From Morinoia aosen (lineage: Eukaryota > Arthropoda > Malacostraca > Amphipoda > Talitridae): a DNA stretch of 64,000 nt. Where the stretch lies: contig CM059559.1 of assembly GCA_030386875.1 (NCBI GenBank), forward strand, positions 5,515,177 to 5,579,176. The letters run 5' to 3'. This document shows positions 11,301 through 25,130 of this stretch, in pieces. The notes below the pieces were generated by a model, which was given only the letters and a program-made list of their open reading frames with translations, was not told the DNA's origin and made no database searches. The first letter of the stretch is position 1. Each line of letters begins with the position of its first letter. The position numbers were made by a program, and so were the translations under genes.

Positions 11301-14300
11301 TCTCCATCTTCCACATCTCCCATGTACACTGACGCTCTCCATCTTCCACATCTCCCATGTACACTGACGTTCTCCATCTTCCACATCTCCCATGTACACT
11401 GACGCTCTCCACCTTCCACATCTCCCTTGTGCACTGACGCTTTCCATCTTCCACATCTCCCATGTACACTGACGCTCTCCATCTTCCACATCTCCCATGT
11501 ACACTGACGTTCTCCATCTTCCACATCTCCCATGTACACTGACGCTCTCCATCTTCCACATCTCCCTTGTGCACTGACGCTTTCCATCTTCCACATCTCC
11601 CATGTACACTGACGCTCTCCATCTTCCACATCTCCCATGTACACTGACGCTCTCCATCTTCCACATCTCCCTTGTGCACTGACGCTTTCCATCTTCCACA
11701 TCTCCCATGTACACTGACGCTCTCCATCTTCCACATCTCCCATGTACACTGACGCTCTCCATCTTCCACATCTCCCATGTACACTGACGCTCTCCATCTT
11801 CCACATCTCCCATGTACACTGACGCTCTCCATCTTCCACATCTCCCATGTACACTGACGTTCTCCATCTTCCACATCTCCCATGTACACTGACGCTCTCC
11901 ATCTTCCACATCTCCCATGTACACTGACGCTCTCCATCTTCCACATCTCCCATGTACACTGACGTTCTCCATCTTCCACATCTCCCATGTGCACTGACGC
12001 TTTCCATCTTCCACATCTCCCATGTACACACGTTCTCCATCTTCCACATCTCCCATGTACACTGACGCTCTCCATCTTCCACATCTCCCATGTACACTGA
12101 CGCTCTCCATCTTCCACATCTCCCATGTACACTGACGTTCTCCATCTTCCACATCTCCCATGTACACTGACGCTCTCCATCTTCCACATCTCCCATGTAC
12201 ACTGACGCTCTCCATCTTCCACATCTCCCATGTACACTGACGTTCTCCATCTTCCACATCTCCCATGTACACTGACGCTCTCCATCTTCCACATCTCCCA
12301 TGTGTACTGACGCTTTCCATCTTCCACATCTCCCATGTACACTGACGCTCTCCATCTTCCACATCTCCCTTGTACACTGACGCTTTCCATCTTCCACATC
12401 TCCCATGTACACTGACGCTCTCCATCTTCCACATCTCCCTTGTGCACTGACGCTCTCCATCTTCCACATCTCCCATGTACACTGACGCTCTCCATCTTCC
12501 ACATCTCCCATGTACACTGACGTTCTCCATCTTCCACATCTCCCTTGTGCACTGACGCTTTCCATCTTCCACATCTCCCATGTACACTGACGTTCTCCAT
12601 CTTCCACATCTCCCATGTACACTGACGCTCTCCATCTTCCACATCTCCCATGTACACTGACGTTCTCCATCTTCCACATCTCCCATGAACACTGACGCTC
12701 TCCACCTTCCACATCTCCCTTGTGCACTGACGCTTTCCATCTTCCACATCTCCCATGTACACTGACGCTCTCCATCTTCCACATCTCCCATGTACACTGA
12801 CGTTCTCCATCTTCCACATCTCCCATGTACACTGACGCTCTCCATCTTCCACATCTCCCATGTACACTGACGTTCTCCATCTTCCACATCTCCCATGTAC
12901 ACTGACGCTCTCCATCTTCCACATCTCCCATGTACACTGACGCTCTCCATCTTCCACATCTCCCTTGTGCACTGACGCTTTCCATCTTCCACATCTCCCA
13001 TGTACAGTGACGCTCTCCATCTTCCACATCTCCCATGTACACTGACGCTCTCCATCTTCCACATCTCCCATGTACACTGACGCTCTCCATCTTCCACATC
13101 TCCCATGTACACTGACGCTCTCCATCTTCCACATCTCCCATGTACACTGACGTTCTCCATCTTCCACATCTCCCATGTACACTGACGCTCTCCATCTTCC
13201 ACATCTCCCATGTACACTGACGTTCTCCATCTTCCACATCTCCCATGTACACTGACGCTCTCCATCTTCCACATCTCCCATGTGTACTGACGCTTTCCAT
13301 CTTCCACATCTCCCATGTACACTGACGCTCTCCATCTTCCACATCTCCCTTGTGCACTGACGCTTTCCATCTTCCACATCTCCCATGTACACTGACGCTC
13401 TCCATCTTCCACATCTCCCTTGTGCACTGACGCTCTCCATCTTCCACATCTCCCATGTACACTGACGCTCTCCATCTTCCGCATCTCCCATGTACACTGA
13501 CGTTCTCCATCTTCCACATCTCCCTTGTGCACTGACGCTTTCCATCTTCCACATCTCCCATGTACACTGACGTTCTCCATCTTCCACATCTCCCATGTAC
13601 ACTGACGCTCTCCATCTTCCACATCTCCCATGTACACTGACGTTCTCCATCTTCCACATCTCCCATGTACACTGACGCTCTCCACCTTCCACATCTCCCT
13701 TGTGCACTGACGCTTTCCATCTTCCACATCTCCCATGTACACTGACGCTCTCCATCTTCCACATCTCCCATGTACACTGACGTTCTCCATCTTCCACATC
13801 TCCCATGTACACTGACGCTCTCCATCTTCCACATCTCCCTTGTGCACTGACGCTTTCCATCTTCCACATCTCCCATGTACACTGACGTTCTCCATCTTCC
13901 ACATCTCCCATGTACACTGACGCTCTCCATCTTCCACATCTCCCATGTACACTGACGCTCTCCATCTTCCACATCTCCCATGTACACTGACGTTCTCCAT
14001 CTTCCACATCTCCCATGTACACTGACGCTCTCCATCTTCCACATCTCCCATGTACACTGACGCTCTCCATCTTCCACATCTCCCATGTACACTGACGCTC
14101 TCCATCTTCCACATCTCCCTTGTGCACTGACGCTTTCCATCTTCCACATCTCCCATGTACACTGACGCTCTCCATCTTCCACATCTCCCATGTACACTGA
14201 CGCTCTCCATCTTCCACATCTCCCATGTACACTGACGCTCTCCATCTTCCACATCTCCCATGTACACTGACGCTCTCCATCTTCCACATCTCCCATGTAC

Positions 14301-17300
14301 ACTGACGTTCTCCATCTTCCACATCTCCCATGTACACTGACGCTCTCCATCTTCCACATCTCCCATGTACACTGACGCTCTCCATCTTCCACATCTCCCA
14401 TGTACACTGACGTTCTCCATCTTCCACATCTCCCATGTGCACTGACGCTTTCCATCTTCCACATCTCCCATGTACACACGTTCTCCATCTTCCACATCTC
14501 CCATGTACACTGACGCTCTCCATCTTCCACATCTCCCATGTACACTGACGCTCTCCATCTTCCACATCTCCCATGTACACTGACGTTCTCCATCTTCCAC
14601 ATCTCCCATGTACACTGACGCTCTCCATCTTCCACATCTCCCATGTACACTGACGCTCTCCATCTTCCACATCTCCCATGTACACTGACGTTCTCCATCT
14701 TCCACATCTCCCATGTACACTGACGCTCTCCATCTTCCACATCTCCCATGTACACTGACGTTCTCCATCTTCCACATCTCCCATGTACACTGACGCTCTC
14801 CATCTTCCACATCTCCCATGTACACTGACGTTCTCCATCTTCCACATCTCCCATGTACACTGACGCTCTCCATCTTCCACATCTCCCATGTACACTGACG
14901 CTCTCCATCTTCCACATCTCCCTTGTGCACTGACGCTTTCCATCTTCCACATCTCCCATGTACAGTGACGCTCTCCATCTTCCACATCTCCCATGTACAC
15001 TGACGCTCTCCATCTTCCACATCTCCCATGTACACTGACGCTCTCCATCTTCCACATCTCCCATGTACACTGACGCTCTCCATCTTCCACATCTCCCATG
15101 TACACTGACGTTCTCCATCTTCCACATCTCCCATGTACACTGACGCTCTCCATCTTCCACATCTCCCATGTACACTGACGTTCTCCATCTTCCACATCTC
15201 CCATGTACACTGACGCTCTCCATCTTCCACATCTCCCATGTGTACTGACGCTTTCCATCTTCCACATCTCCCATGTACACTGACGCTCTCCATCTTCCAC
15301 ATCTCCCTTGTGCACTGACGCTTTCCATCTTCCACATCTCCCATGTACACTGACGCTCTCCATCTTCCACATCTCCCTTGTGCACTGACGCTCTCCATCT
15401 TCCACATCTCCCTTGTGCACTGACGCTCTCCATCTTCCACATCTCCCATGTACACTGACGTTCTCCATCTTCCACATCTCCCTTGTGCACTGACGCTTTC
15501 CATCTTCCACATCTCCCATGTACACTGACGTTCTCCATCTTCCACATCTCCCATGTACACTGACGCTCTCCATCTTCCACATCTCCCATGTACACTGACG
15601 TTCTCCATCTTCCACATCTCCCATGTACACTGACGCTCTCCACCTTCCACATCTCCCTTGTGCACTGACGCTTTCCATCTTCCACATCTCCCATGTACAC
15701 TGACGCTCTCCATCTTCCACATCTCCCATGTACACTGACGTTCTCCATCTTCCACATCTCCCATGTACACTGACGCTCTCCATCTTCCACATCTCCCATG
15801 TACACTGACGTTCTCCATCTTCCACATCTCCCATGTACACTGACGCTCTCCATCTTCCACATCTCCCATGTACACTGACGCTCTCCATCTTCCACATCTC
15901 CCATGTGCACTGACGCTTTCCATCTTCCACATCTCCCATGTACACTGACGCTCTCCATCTTCCACATCTCCCATGTACACTGACGCTCTCCATCTTCCAC
16001 ATCTCCCATGTACACTGACGTTCTCCATCTTCCACATCTCCCTTGTGCACTGACGCTTTCCATCTTCCACATCTCCCATGTGCACTGACGCTCTCCATCT
16101 TCCACATCTCCCATGTACACTGACGTTCTCCATCTTCCACATCTCCCTTGTGCACTGACGCTTTCCATCTTCCACATCTCCCATGTACACTGACGTTCCC
16201 CATCTTCCACATCTCCCATGTACACTGACGTTCCCCATCTTCCACATCTCCCATGTACACTGACGCTCTCCATCTTCCACATCTCCCATGTACACTGACG
16301 TTCTCCATCTTCCACATCTCCCATGTACACTGACGCTCTCCATCTTCCACATCTCCCATGTACACTGACGCTCTCCATCTTCCACATCTCCCATGTACAC
16401 TGACGCTCTCCATCTTCCACATCTCCCATGTACACTGACGTTCTCCATCTTCCACATCTCCCATGTACACTGACGTTCTCCATCTTCCACATCTCCCATG
16501 TACACTGACGTTCTCCATCTTCCACACCTCCCATGTACACTGACGCTCTCCATCTTCCATATCTCCCATGTACACTGACGCTCTCCATCTTCCACATCTC
16601 CCATGTACACTGACGCTCTCCATCTTCCACATCTCCCATGTACACTGACGCTCTCCATCTTCCACATCTCCCATGTACACTGACGTTCTCCATCTTCCAC
16701 ATCTCCCATGTACACTGACGCTCTCCATCTTCCACATCTCCCATGTGCACTGACGCTTTCCATCTTCCACATCTCCCTTGTGCACTGACGCTTTCCATCT
16801 TCCACATCTCCCATGTACACTGACGCTTTCCATCTTCCACATCTCCCATGTACACTGACGCTTTCCATCTTCCACATCTCCCATGTACACTGACGTTCTC
16901 CATCTTCCACATCTCCCATGTACACTGACGCTCTCCATCTTCCACATCTCCCTTGTGCACTGACGCTTTCCATCTTCCACATCTCCCATGAACACTGACG
17001 CTTTCCATCTTCCACATCTCCCTTGTGCACTGACGCTTTCCATCTTCCACATATCCCATGTACACTGACGTTCTCCATCTTCCACATCTCCCATGTACAC
17101 TGACGCTTTCCATCTTCCACATCTCCCATGTACACTGACGCTTTCCATCTTCCACATCTCCCTTGTGCACTGACGCTTTCCATCTTCCACATCTCCCATG
17201 TACACTGACGCTCTCCATCTTCCACATCTCCCATGTACACTGACGCTTTCCATCTTCCACATCTCCCATGTACACTGACGCTCTCCATCTTCCACATCTC

Positions 17301-19698
17301 CCATGTACACTGACGTTCTCCATCTTCCACATCTCCCATGTACACTGACGCTCTCCATCTTCCACATCTCCCTTGTGCACTGACGCTTTCCATCTTCCAC
17401 ATCTCCCATGTACACTGACGCTCTCCATCTTCCACATCTCCCATGTACACTGACGCTCTCCATCTTCCACATCTCCCTTGTACACTGACGCTTTCCATCT
17501 TCCACATCTCCCTTGTACACTGACGCTCTCCATCTTCCACATCTCCCTTGTGCACTGACGCTTTCCATCTTTACATCTCCCTTGTACACTGACGCTTTCC
17601 ATCTTTACATCTCCCTTGTACACTGACGCTTTCCATCTTCCACATCTCCCTTGTGCACTGACGCTTTCCATCTTTACATCTCCCTTGTACACTGACGCTT
17701 TCCATCTTTACATCTCCCTTGTACACTGACGCTTTCCATCTTTACATCTCCCTTGTGCACTGACGCTTTCCATCTTCCACATCTCCCATGTGCACTGACG
17801 CTTTCCATCTTCCACATCTCCCATGTGCACTGACGCTTTCCATCTTCCACATCTCCCATGTACACTGACGCTTTCCATCTTCCACATCTCCCTTGTACAC
17901 TGACGCTTTCCATCTTCCACATCTCCCTTGTACACTGACGCTTTCCATCTTCCACATCTCCCTTGTGCACTGACGCTTTCCATCTTTACATCTCCCTTGT
18001 ACACTGACGCTTTCCATCTTCCACATCTCCCTTGTGCACTGACGCTTTCCATCTTTACATCTCCCTTGTACACTGACGCTTTCCATCTTCCACATCTCCC
18101 TTGTGCACTGACGCTTTCCATCTTTACATCTCCCTTGTACACTGACGCTTTCCATCTTCCACATCTCCCATGTACACTGACGCTTTCCATCTTCCACATC
18201 TCCCTTGTGCACTGACGCTTTCCATCTTTACATCTCCCTTGTACACTGACGCTTTCCATCTTCCACATCTCCCTTGTACACTGACGCTTTCCATCTTCCA
18301 CATCTCCCTTGTGCACTGACGCTTTCCATCTTCCACATCTCCCATGTGCACTGACGCTTTCCATCTTCCACATCTCCCATGTACACTGACGCTTTCCATC
18401 TTCCACATCTCCCATGTACACTGACGCTCTCCATCTTCCACATCTCCCATGTACACTGACGCTTTCCATCTTCCACATCTCCCATGTACACTGACGCTCT
18501 CCATCTTCCACATCTCCCTTGAACACTAACGCTTTCCATCTGCCACATCTCCCATGTACACTGACGCTTTCCATCTTCCACATCTCCCATGTACACTGAC
18601 GCTTTCCATCTTCCACATCTCCCATGTACACTGACGCTTTCCATCTTCCACATTTCCCTTGTACACTGAAGCTTTCCATCTTCCACATCTCCCTTGTACA
18701 CTGAAGCTTTCCATCTTCCACATCTCCCTTGTACACTGACGCTTTCCATCTTCCACATCTCCCTTGTACACTGACGCTTTCCATCTTCCACATCTCCCAT
18801 GTACACTGACGCTTTCCATCTTTGCATCTCCCTTGTACACTGACGCTTTCCATCTTCCACATCTCCCTTGTACACTGACGCTTTCCATCTTCCACATCTC
18901 CCATGTACACTGACGCTTTCCATCTTCCACATCTCCCTTGTACACTGACGCTTTCCATCTTCCAAATCTCCCATGTGCACTGACGCTTTCCATCTTTACA
19001 TCTCCCTTGTACACTGACGCTTTCCATCTTCCACATCTCCCATGTACACTGACGCTCTCCATCTTCCACATCTCCCATGTACACTGACGCTCTCCATCTT
19101 CCACATCTCCCATGTGCACTGACGCTTTCCATCTTTACATCTCCCTTGTACACTGACGCTTTCCATCTTCCACATCTCCCATGTGCACTGACGCTTTCCA
19201 TCTTCCACATCTCCCTTGTACACTGACGCTTTCCATCTTCCACATCTCCCATGTACACTGACGCTTTCCATCTTCCACATCTCCCATGTACACTGACGCT
19301 TTCCATCTTCCACATCTCCCATGTACACTGACGCTTTCCATCTTCCACATCTCCCGTGTACACTGACGCTTTCCATCTTCCACATCTCCCATGTGCACTG
19401 ACGCTTTCCATCTTCCACATCTCCCATGTACACTGACGCTTTCCATCTTCCACATCTCCCATGTACACTGACGCTTCCCATCTTCCACATCTCCCATGTA
19501 CACTGACGCTTTCCATCTTCCACATCTCCCATGTACACTGACGCTTTCCATCTTCCACATCTCCCATGTGCACTGACGCTTTCCATCTTCCACATCTCCC
19601 ATGTACACTGACGCTTTCCATCTTCCACATCTCCCATGTACACTGACGCTTTCCATCTTCCACATCTCCCATGTACACTGACGCTCTCCAACTTCCAC
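8347..19698. repeat. 35-bp minisatellite, about 324 copies, with higher-order repeat
   Basis: The monomer core is CATGTACACTGACGCTCTCC followed by ATCTTCCACATCTCC. Rare marker variants (a 33-bp unit missing TG, CATGTGTACTG, CATGTACAGTG, CATGAACAC) recur at 2,273-bp spacing in the middle of the array, which shows a 65-unit higher-order repeat. The right flank (about 17540-19140) contains 34-bp units reading CATCTTTACATC. The minus strand of the monomer contains no TAA, TAG or TGA, so all three minus frames stay open for about 9 kb. Since 35 is not a multiple of 3, they encode the same 35-residue cycle. I read this as an array, not a gene. Confidence 0.97.
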
Positions 19699-19820
19699 AA
19701 TTCTGCGTGGGTTTAGATTCAAGGATGTCCCCAATTTGAACGACCGTTTGACCGCCAGTTGACACGGCTGCGGGTCGTGAGGAAGGATTAATTAACCTCC
19801 TTTTCTGGTTCATGCGTCAG

Positions 19821-20035
19821 TTGACACGTTTCCAGAGCAGTGACCTACCGGTGGTCACTGAGGGTATTTTCATTACGCTACTGACCGACCCACAGTCAAA
19901 AACTTAATTTTTTATATGCTCGATCAAAGCTTAATCAAAGCACAAACATGTAAGTGCTTGTTTTCAAAAATTGCTTACTACAAATGAGTTGAATATTGAA
20001 CTTAAGTTTTACCTATACCGCAGTAGACGTGTTAA
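19821..20035 (+). mobile_element. MITE B, copy 2
   Basis: It starts TTGACACGTTTCCAGAGCAG, carries ACCGGTGGTCACTGAGGG and ends GTAGACGTGTTAA, the family inverted repeats. The head (ACCGGTGG side) points towards the 35-bp array that ends 122 bp to the left, mirroring copy 1 on the other side of the array. Confidence 0.72.
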
Positions 20036-21291
20036 GGCAGCGATCTCTGCATGTCTTGGGGAGTTTTGGTCTCATCGTTACCGAAAAATTTGACTGCTTC
20101 CTTTCCCACCTATAGTGGGAGACTTCCTCTAGTAAAAAGCTGTTTGGAACTTCCAGATATCATTCACAGACTGTTCTGAACCTTTCACGCATAAACGTGT
20201 TTTTCTGTATGTCTGATCTATAGATGTGATGCTGCATTTTCAATGAAATCGATAAAGGTTCCTCAGCACTGTCCATGCATGAGCTGAAAATAAGCAAATG
20301 AAAAGGAAAGCATTAACGGCATCATTATTTTTGTTCGCTGTGTTAGAATAATGGAAATCGAATGTGATACAATTTTTTATCTTTCTCTAATACCTATAAA
20401 GTGAAGGGTTCTAATACATTTTTGACAGCACAATTCGAAATTTTATTCCCACAGTATGTTTCTCTCTCGTGTTTAAGAATTTATTCCTTAACTAGGAAAT
20501 GAAGCTACTTCAGTAGCGTCTGCCCTCGTTAACATACTATTAAATTTATACTTTTTAATATTACGTAACGAGGTTTTTTTAATTTTAATATTATTTTAAC
20601 ATAATATTAGTGATGTTAATATTATGTTACTATTTTACATAAAATTGGAATTATGTTTACAGCGGCCTCTAATTACAAATTCTTTCAAGATTCAGCGCGT
20701 TAAATTGACTAGGTCGTAAGGTGAACGTTCTTCAGTGATGATGCAACCGCACACGGAGTGTCCACGAATGATTCCAGTTAACAATAACCAGCGTGGTTTG
20801 TAATTACGCAGCTTGGGAATATGTTTCACAATTGAAGACTTTAGCAAAGTTGCGTATCATTGTTGTAGATTATACCTCTACAACAATCTACCATTCATCC
20901 AACGCGACTGTGAAGCGCCAGTTGCATGACGGTCGAGCTTGGCTTTCCTTCCTACGCCTGTCTCGCCTGACCCACGCGCCGCCGTGCTGCCTGGTGTGCC
21001 GCTCGCTGCGGGACCTGCTGCTGCAGCGGCAGATTTCTGTCTTCTTCATCTAAGAATTTTCGTCTTCATCATCTCGGAATTTCCGTCTCTACATCTCTGG
21101 GTTTCCGTTTCTACATCTCAAAATTTCCGTCTCTACATCTTAGAATTTCCGTTTTCTGCATTTCAGAATTTACGTCTTCTACATCTCAGGGTTTCCGTCT
21201 GGTCAGAGGTGAGGAAAGGATCAGATGTCGGTGCATTGGTCACTAGAATGGGTCAAGTCGAGTTCACATTCGAACGACTTTCATTGGGGAT
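20036..21291. other. Spacer with an AT-rich inverted repeat
   Basis: No gene recognised. A perfect 12-bp inverted repeat AACATAATATTA / TAATATTATGTT lies at 20598-20609 and 20617-20628 with a 7-base loop. From about 21050 to 21200 a degenerate repeat of TTTCCGTCTCTACATCTC-like phrases precedes the 29-bp array. Confidence 0.55.
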
Positions 21292-22895
21292 GTGGTGACA
21301 TATTTCTTGTTTTGCCTAGTGTGGAGACATGTTTCTGGTCTTGCCTGGTGTGGAGACATGTTTCTGGTCTTGCCTGGTGTGGAGACATGTTCCTGGTCTT
21401 GCCTGGTGTGGAGACATGTTTCTGGTCTTGCCTGGTGTGGAGACATTTTTCTTGTTTTGCTTGGTGTGGAGACATGTTTCTGGTCTTGCCTGGTGTGGAG
21501 ACATGTTTCTTGTTTTGCCTAGTGTAAAGACATGTTTCTGGTCTTGCCTGGTGTGGAGACATGTTTCTGGTCTTGCCTGGTGTGGAGACATGTTTCTTGT
21601 TTTGCCTAGTGTGGAGACATGTTTCTGGTCTTGCCTAGTGTGGAGACATGTTTCTTGTTTTGCCTAGTGTGGAGACATGTTTCTGGTCTTGCCTGGTGTG
21701 GAGACATGTTTCTGGTCTTGCCTGGTGTGGAGACATTTTTCTTGTTTTGCTTGGTGTGGAGACATGTTTCTGGTCTTGCCTGGTGTGGAGACATGTTTCT
21801 TGTTTTGCTTGGTGTGAAGACATGTTTCTTGTTTTGCTTGGTGTGGTGACATGTTTCTGGTCTTGCCTGGTGTGGTGACATGTTTCTGGTCTTTCCTGGT
21901 GTGGAGACATGTTTCTGGTCTTGCCCGGTGTGGAGACATGTTTCTGGTCTTGCCCTGTGTGGAGACATGTTTCTGGTCTTGCCCGGTGTGGAGACATGTT
22001 TCTGGTCTTGCCCGGTGTGGAGACATGTTTCTGGTCTTGCCCGGTGTGGAGACATGTTTCTGGTCTTGCCTGGTGTGGAGGCATGTTTCTGGTCTTGCCT
22101 GGTGTGGAGGCATGTTTCTGGCCTTGCCTGGTGTGGTGAAATGTTTCTGGTCTTGCCTGGTGTGGAGACATGTTTCTGGTCTTGCCTGGTGTGGAGACAT
22201 GTTTCTGGTCTTGCCTGGTGTGGAGACATGTTACTTGTTATGCCTGGTGTGGAGACATGTTTCTGGTCTTGCCTGGTGTGGAGACATGTTTCTGGTCTTG
22301 CCTGGTGTGGAGACATGTTTCTGGTCTTGCCTGGTGTGGAGACATGTTACTTGTTATGCCTGGTGTGGAGACATGTTTCTGGTCTTGCCTGGTGTGGAGA
22401 CATGTTTCTGGTCTTGCCTGGTGTGGAGACATGTTTCTGGTCTTGCCTGGTGTGGAGACATGTTTCTGGTCTTGCCTGGTGTGGAGACATGTTTCTGGTC
22501 TTGCCTGGTGTGGAGACATGTTTCTGGTCTTGCCTGGTGTGGAGACATGTTTCTGGTCTTGCCTGGTGTGGAGACATGTTACTTGTTATGCCTGGTGTGG
22601 AGACATGTTTCTGGTCTTGCCTGGTGTGGAGACATGTTTCTGGTCTTGCCTGGTGTGGAGACATGTTTCTGGTCTTGCCTGGTGTGGAGACATGTTTCTT
22701 GTTATGCCTGGTGTGGAGACATGTTTCTGGTCTTGCCCGGTGTGGAGACATGTTTCTGGCCTTGCCCGGTGTGGAGACATGTTTCTGGCCTTGCCCGGTG
22801 TGGAGACATGTTTCTGGTCTTGCCTGGTGTGGTGAAATGTTTCTGGTCTTGCCTGGTGTGGAGACATGTTTCTTGTTATGCCTGGTGTGGAGACA
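21292..22895. repeat. 29-bp minisatellite, about 55 copies
   Basis: The monomer core is GGTCTTGCCTGGTGTGGAG followed by ACATGTTTCT. Variants come in patches: TTCTTGTTTTGCCTAG in the left third, GGTCTTGCCCGGTG around 21900-22060 and 22730-22810, and GTTACTTGTTATGCC at about 22230, 22345 and 22580. The 29-bp length is not a multiple of 3 and the frames are stop-poor, so the long overlapping frames on both strands are artefacts. Confidence 0.96.
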
Positions 22896-24104
22896 TGTAC
22901 CATTATTGCAAAAAAATGTATGAATTTTTCCAACGATCCATCGAGGATTCGTTTCGCAGAAGGAAAAACCAAAAAGATAGGTCGTACCGCAAGCAGCGTG
23001 TTAAGCTCGTTGCCGTGGACTTCGACCTGCAGGCGAACTGAACGTCCTTTCTCTTGCTGAACCTTTGAGCCGCTCCGTGACTGAGGCAGCCAGGTCACTT
23101 GCTCCTGCCCTCTCTGCTCGGCCTCTTCTCGAGCGGCAAATATGCGGCGCCGGCACTCAGAGCTCAAGCTGCGTCTTCTGAGCGCAGGAATAACGGTCAC
23201 GCGCTGCAAAATCTGCATACTGTGCAGCCGCATTCATGCGGTAATGTTTTGATGTGCGCTAACTTCGCTGTAACTAATTGCGGGCACAGTCTCTGCTATT
23301 TGTTCTATAAGGTCTTGGTTTTTCAGAAGACGGAAGAAGTGTAACATATGAAAAATTTACGATGGGCTTGGCTAAAGATTCAACTCTAGCATGGCTACCG
23401 TCTATCTTGGTGGAGTAGATTCTAAACGATATTAACCATATCCGTTTCATTGAGTTGTTTTACATTTATTTCAATATTTACACGATAGTATGCTTAAGGT
23501 TACACTGAGGTAGAATTCCTCACGCCGTTATCTCAGGGGCATCTCAATGCTTTGCTGTCAAGCATCAGGAGCTTATGTTTTCTGATGTTACAGAAACTGT
23601 CAAATTTCATTAACAGTTTGGCAAGGTATTCAAGCTCTGAAATTGATACAATTGTCCTCCAAATTCTTGGCCTGGTTCAATTAATGTTGATGCTGTAACT
23701 AAATTTTCTACATTTGTTCCCGTCAGTGGTATGCTGCTCGTCGTCAAATGCTCATGTGGGTACATCTCTCATTGCGTTAGAAGAATTAACGCTCATTTTT
23801 TTTGTGCCCAGCGTTCAGCTCATATAGAGTGAGCATACTAGAGAGAAAAAATAAACGTACGATCACCACGCGTGCACTAGTGATGTGTTCCGTGTACGTA
23901 GTGTGGATGTTTCCCTAGCTCATGAAGCTTACAGTGCTTACTTGATTATTCCAGAGGGAGTTTTTATCCTTGGCCACCAAAGCTAACTCAGTGTATAAAA
24001 TACCACCGTGTAAGGGAAAGCCTGAGTCATCTTGATGTTAGTCAGTGTCAAGAAGTGAAGGATGTTTGCCCTTTGAGTCCTGCTGTGTGGTGTAGATGAG
24101 ATGC
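22896..24104. other. Spacer, no gene recognised
   Basis: The first about 350 bp are fairly CpG-rich (around 22920-23230) and the rest AT-rich. No conserved protein motif or RNA gene was seen. A weak promoter or CpG-rich exon cannot be excluded. Confidence 0.5.
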
Positions 24105-24265
24105 AAACGACAGAGTTTGTTGGAACTATGATTCTTTAGTTGTAACTCTGCTTTTTTGTTGGAACTCTGATTTCTTTTGTTGGAACTCTGATTTCTTTTG
24201 TTGGAACTCTAATTTATTTCATTGGAACTCTAATTTCTGTCAATGGAACTCTATTTTTTCGTACA
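24105..24265. repeat. Degenerate 22-23 bp tandem repeat, about 7 copies
   Basis: Repeats of TTGTTGGAACTCTGATTTCT with substitutions (ATGGAACTCTA and others) become more diverged to the right. Confidence 0.8.
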
Positions 24266-24415
24266 GGAACGTAAGTAGTAAGAGAAGTGAACTTCACTCG
24301 GGGTAAAAGCTGTGCCGCGCAATTTCTCATTCGCGATATCATCGCCAGGATTTAGACGTACATCCATTGCTCCAGCACGCTTGCAGTGTCGATTTGCTGC
24401 AACTTCGACTGCCTA

Positions 24416-24649
24416 CAGGGTATCTCAAAAAAATATACTTGCTCTTTGACTGCCCAGTATTCATGTATTTGTATTGATGTAGGTCTTTATTGGTCTATCT
24501 ACGAGTCTACTGGGTTCAATAAAAAAAACATTAAATATAAGAAAATTAGATGTCATAAAAAATTTAGTTGCACATGACACAGAAGCCCTCAAAATATACG
24601 CACGAGTTATCGTCACTCACAGGACGAGTATATTTTTGAGGTCACCCTG
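24416..24649 (-). mobile_element. MITE C, copy 1
   Basis: The ends are inverted: CAGGGTATCTCAAAAAAATA on the left, and CAGGGTGACCTCAAAAATAT on the minus strand at the right. Length is 234 bp. An internal block (TTTAGTTGCACATGAC at about 24565) matches, in reverse, a block of copy 2 at 57129-57586. The CAGGGT ends recall Tc1/mariner-type non-autonomous elements. A TA flank is visible only on the left here. No transposase frame. Confidence 0.78.
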
Positions 24650-25130
24650 CATTATCGCATCATTGGGAGGCATCATCCTTAAAATAAATTCTCAAAAACA
24701 TTTGTGAACTGTAGTAAATCCCTGCCAGGTGTTGACTGTTATTCGATTGACTATCAAGCCATCACCATTCTACATCACTCGTAGGCGTCGCTACTACAAC
24801 TCACCAGAAAAATTACGCAATTTTGTTACCCAAAACGCCAAGTTTGGCGTTCAGAACACAGCTGTCGTTATGGAACTTTCACACCTCACAACACTGCCTT
24901 ATTACACTGCACAACTGGACGCGTCTCAGTGTGACTGACCTCTCTAAACCTTAGATGGGCAAATACTGTAGCGCAGGAGAGCAAGCTGTTATTTCCCTGT
25001 GATTTATGTGTCCCGCGCCGCTTCTGCATTTCCTGTTCCTGTCCGCGCCCGGGCACAGGTTTGACCCTCGCTGGGCAGCGCCGTACCTCACTTTTACTTT
25101 CTGCTGTGTGGCGCGCAGGGCACGGTGGCG
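24650..25130. other. Spacer, no gene recognised
   Basis: Unique sequence with short frames only. No supported feature. Confidence 0.5.

Noticed and set aside
8233-17692. Three overlapping minus-strand open frames of about 3,100 codons, apparently a giant repetitive protein
   Set aside because: The 35-bp monomer has no stop triplet on that strand and is not a multiple of 3, so every frame is open and encodes the same cycle. There is no composition break, domain or start context to support translation.
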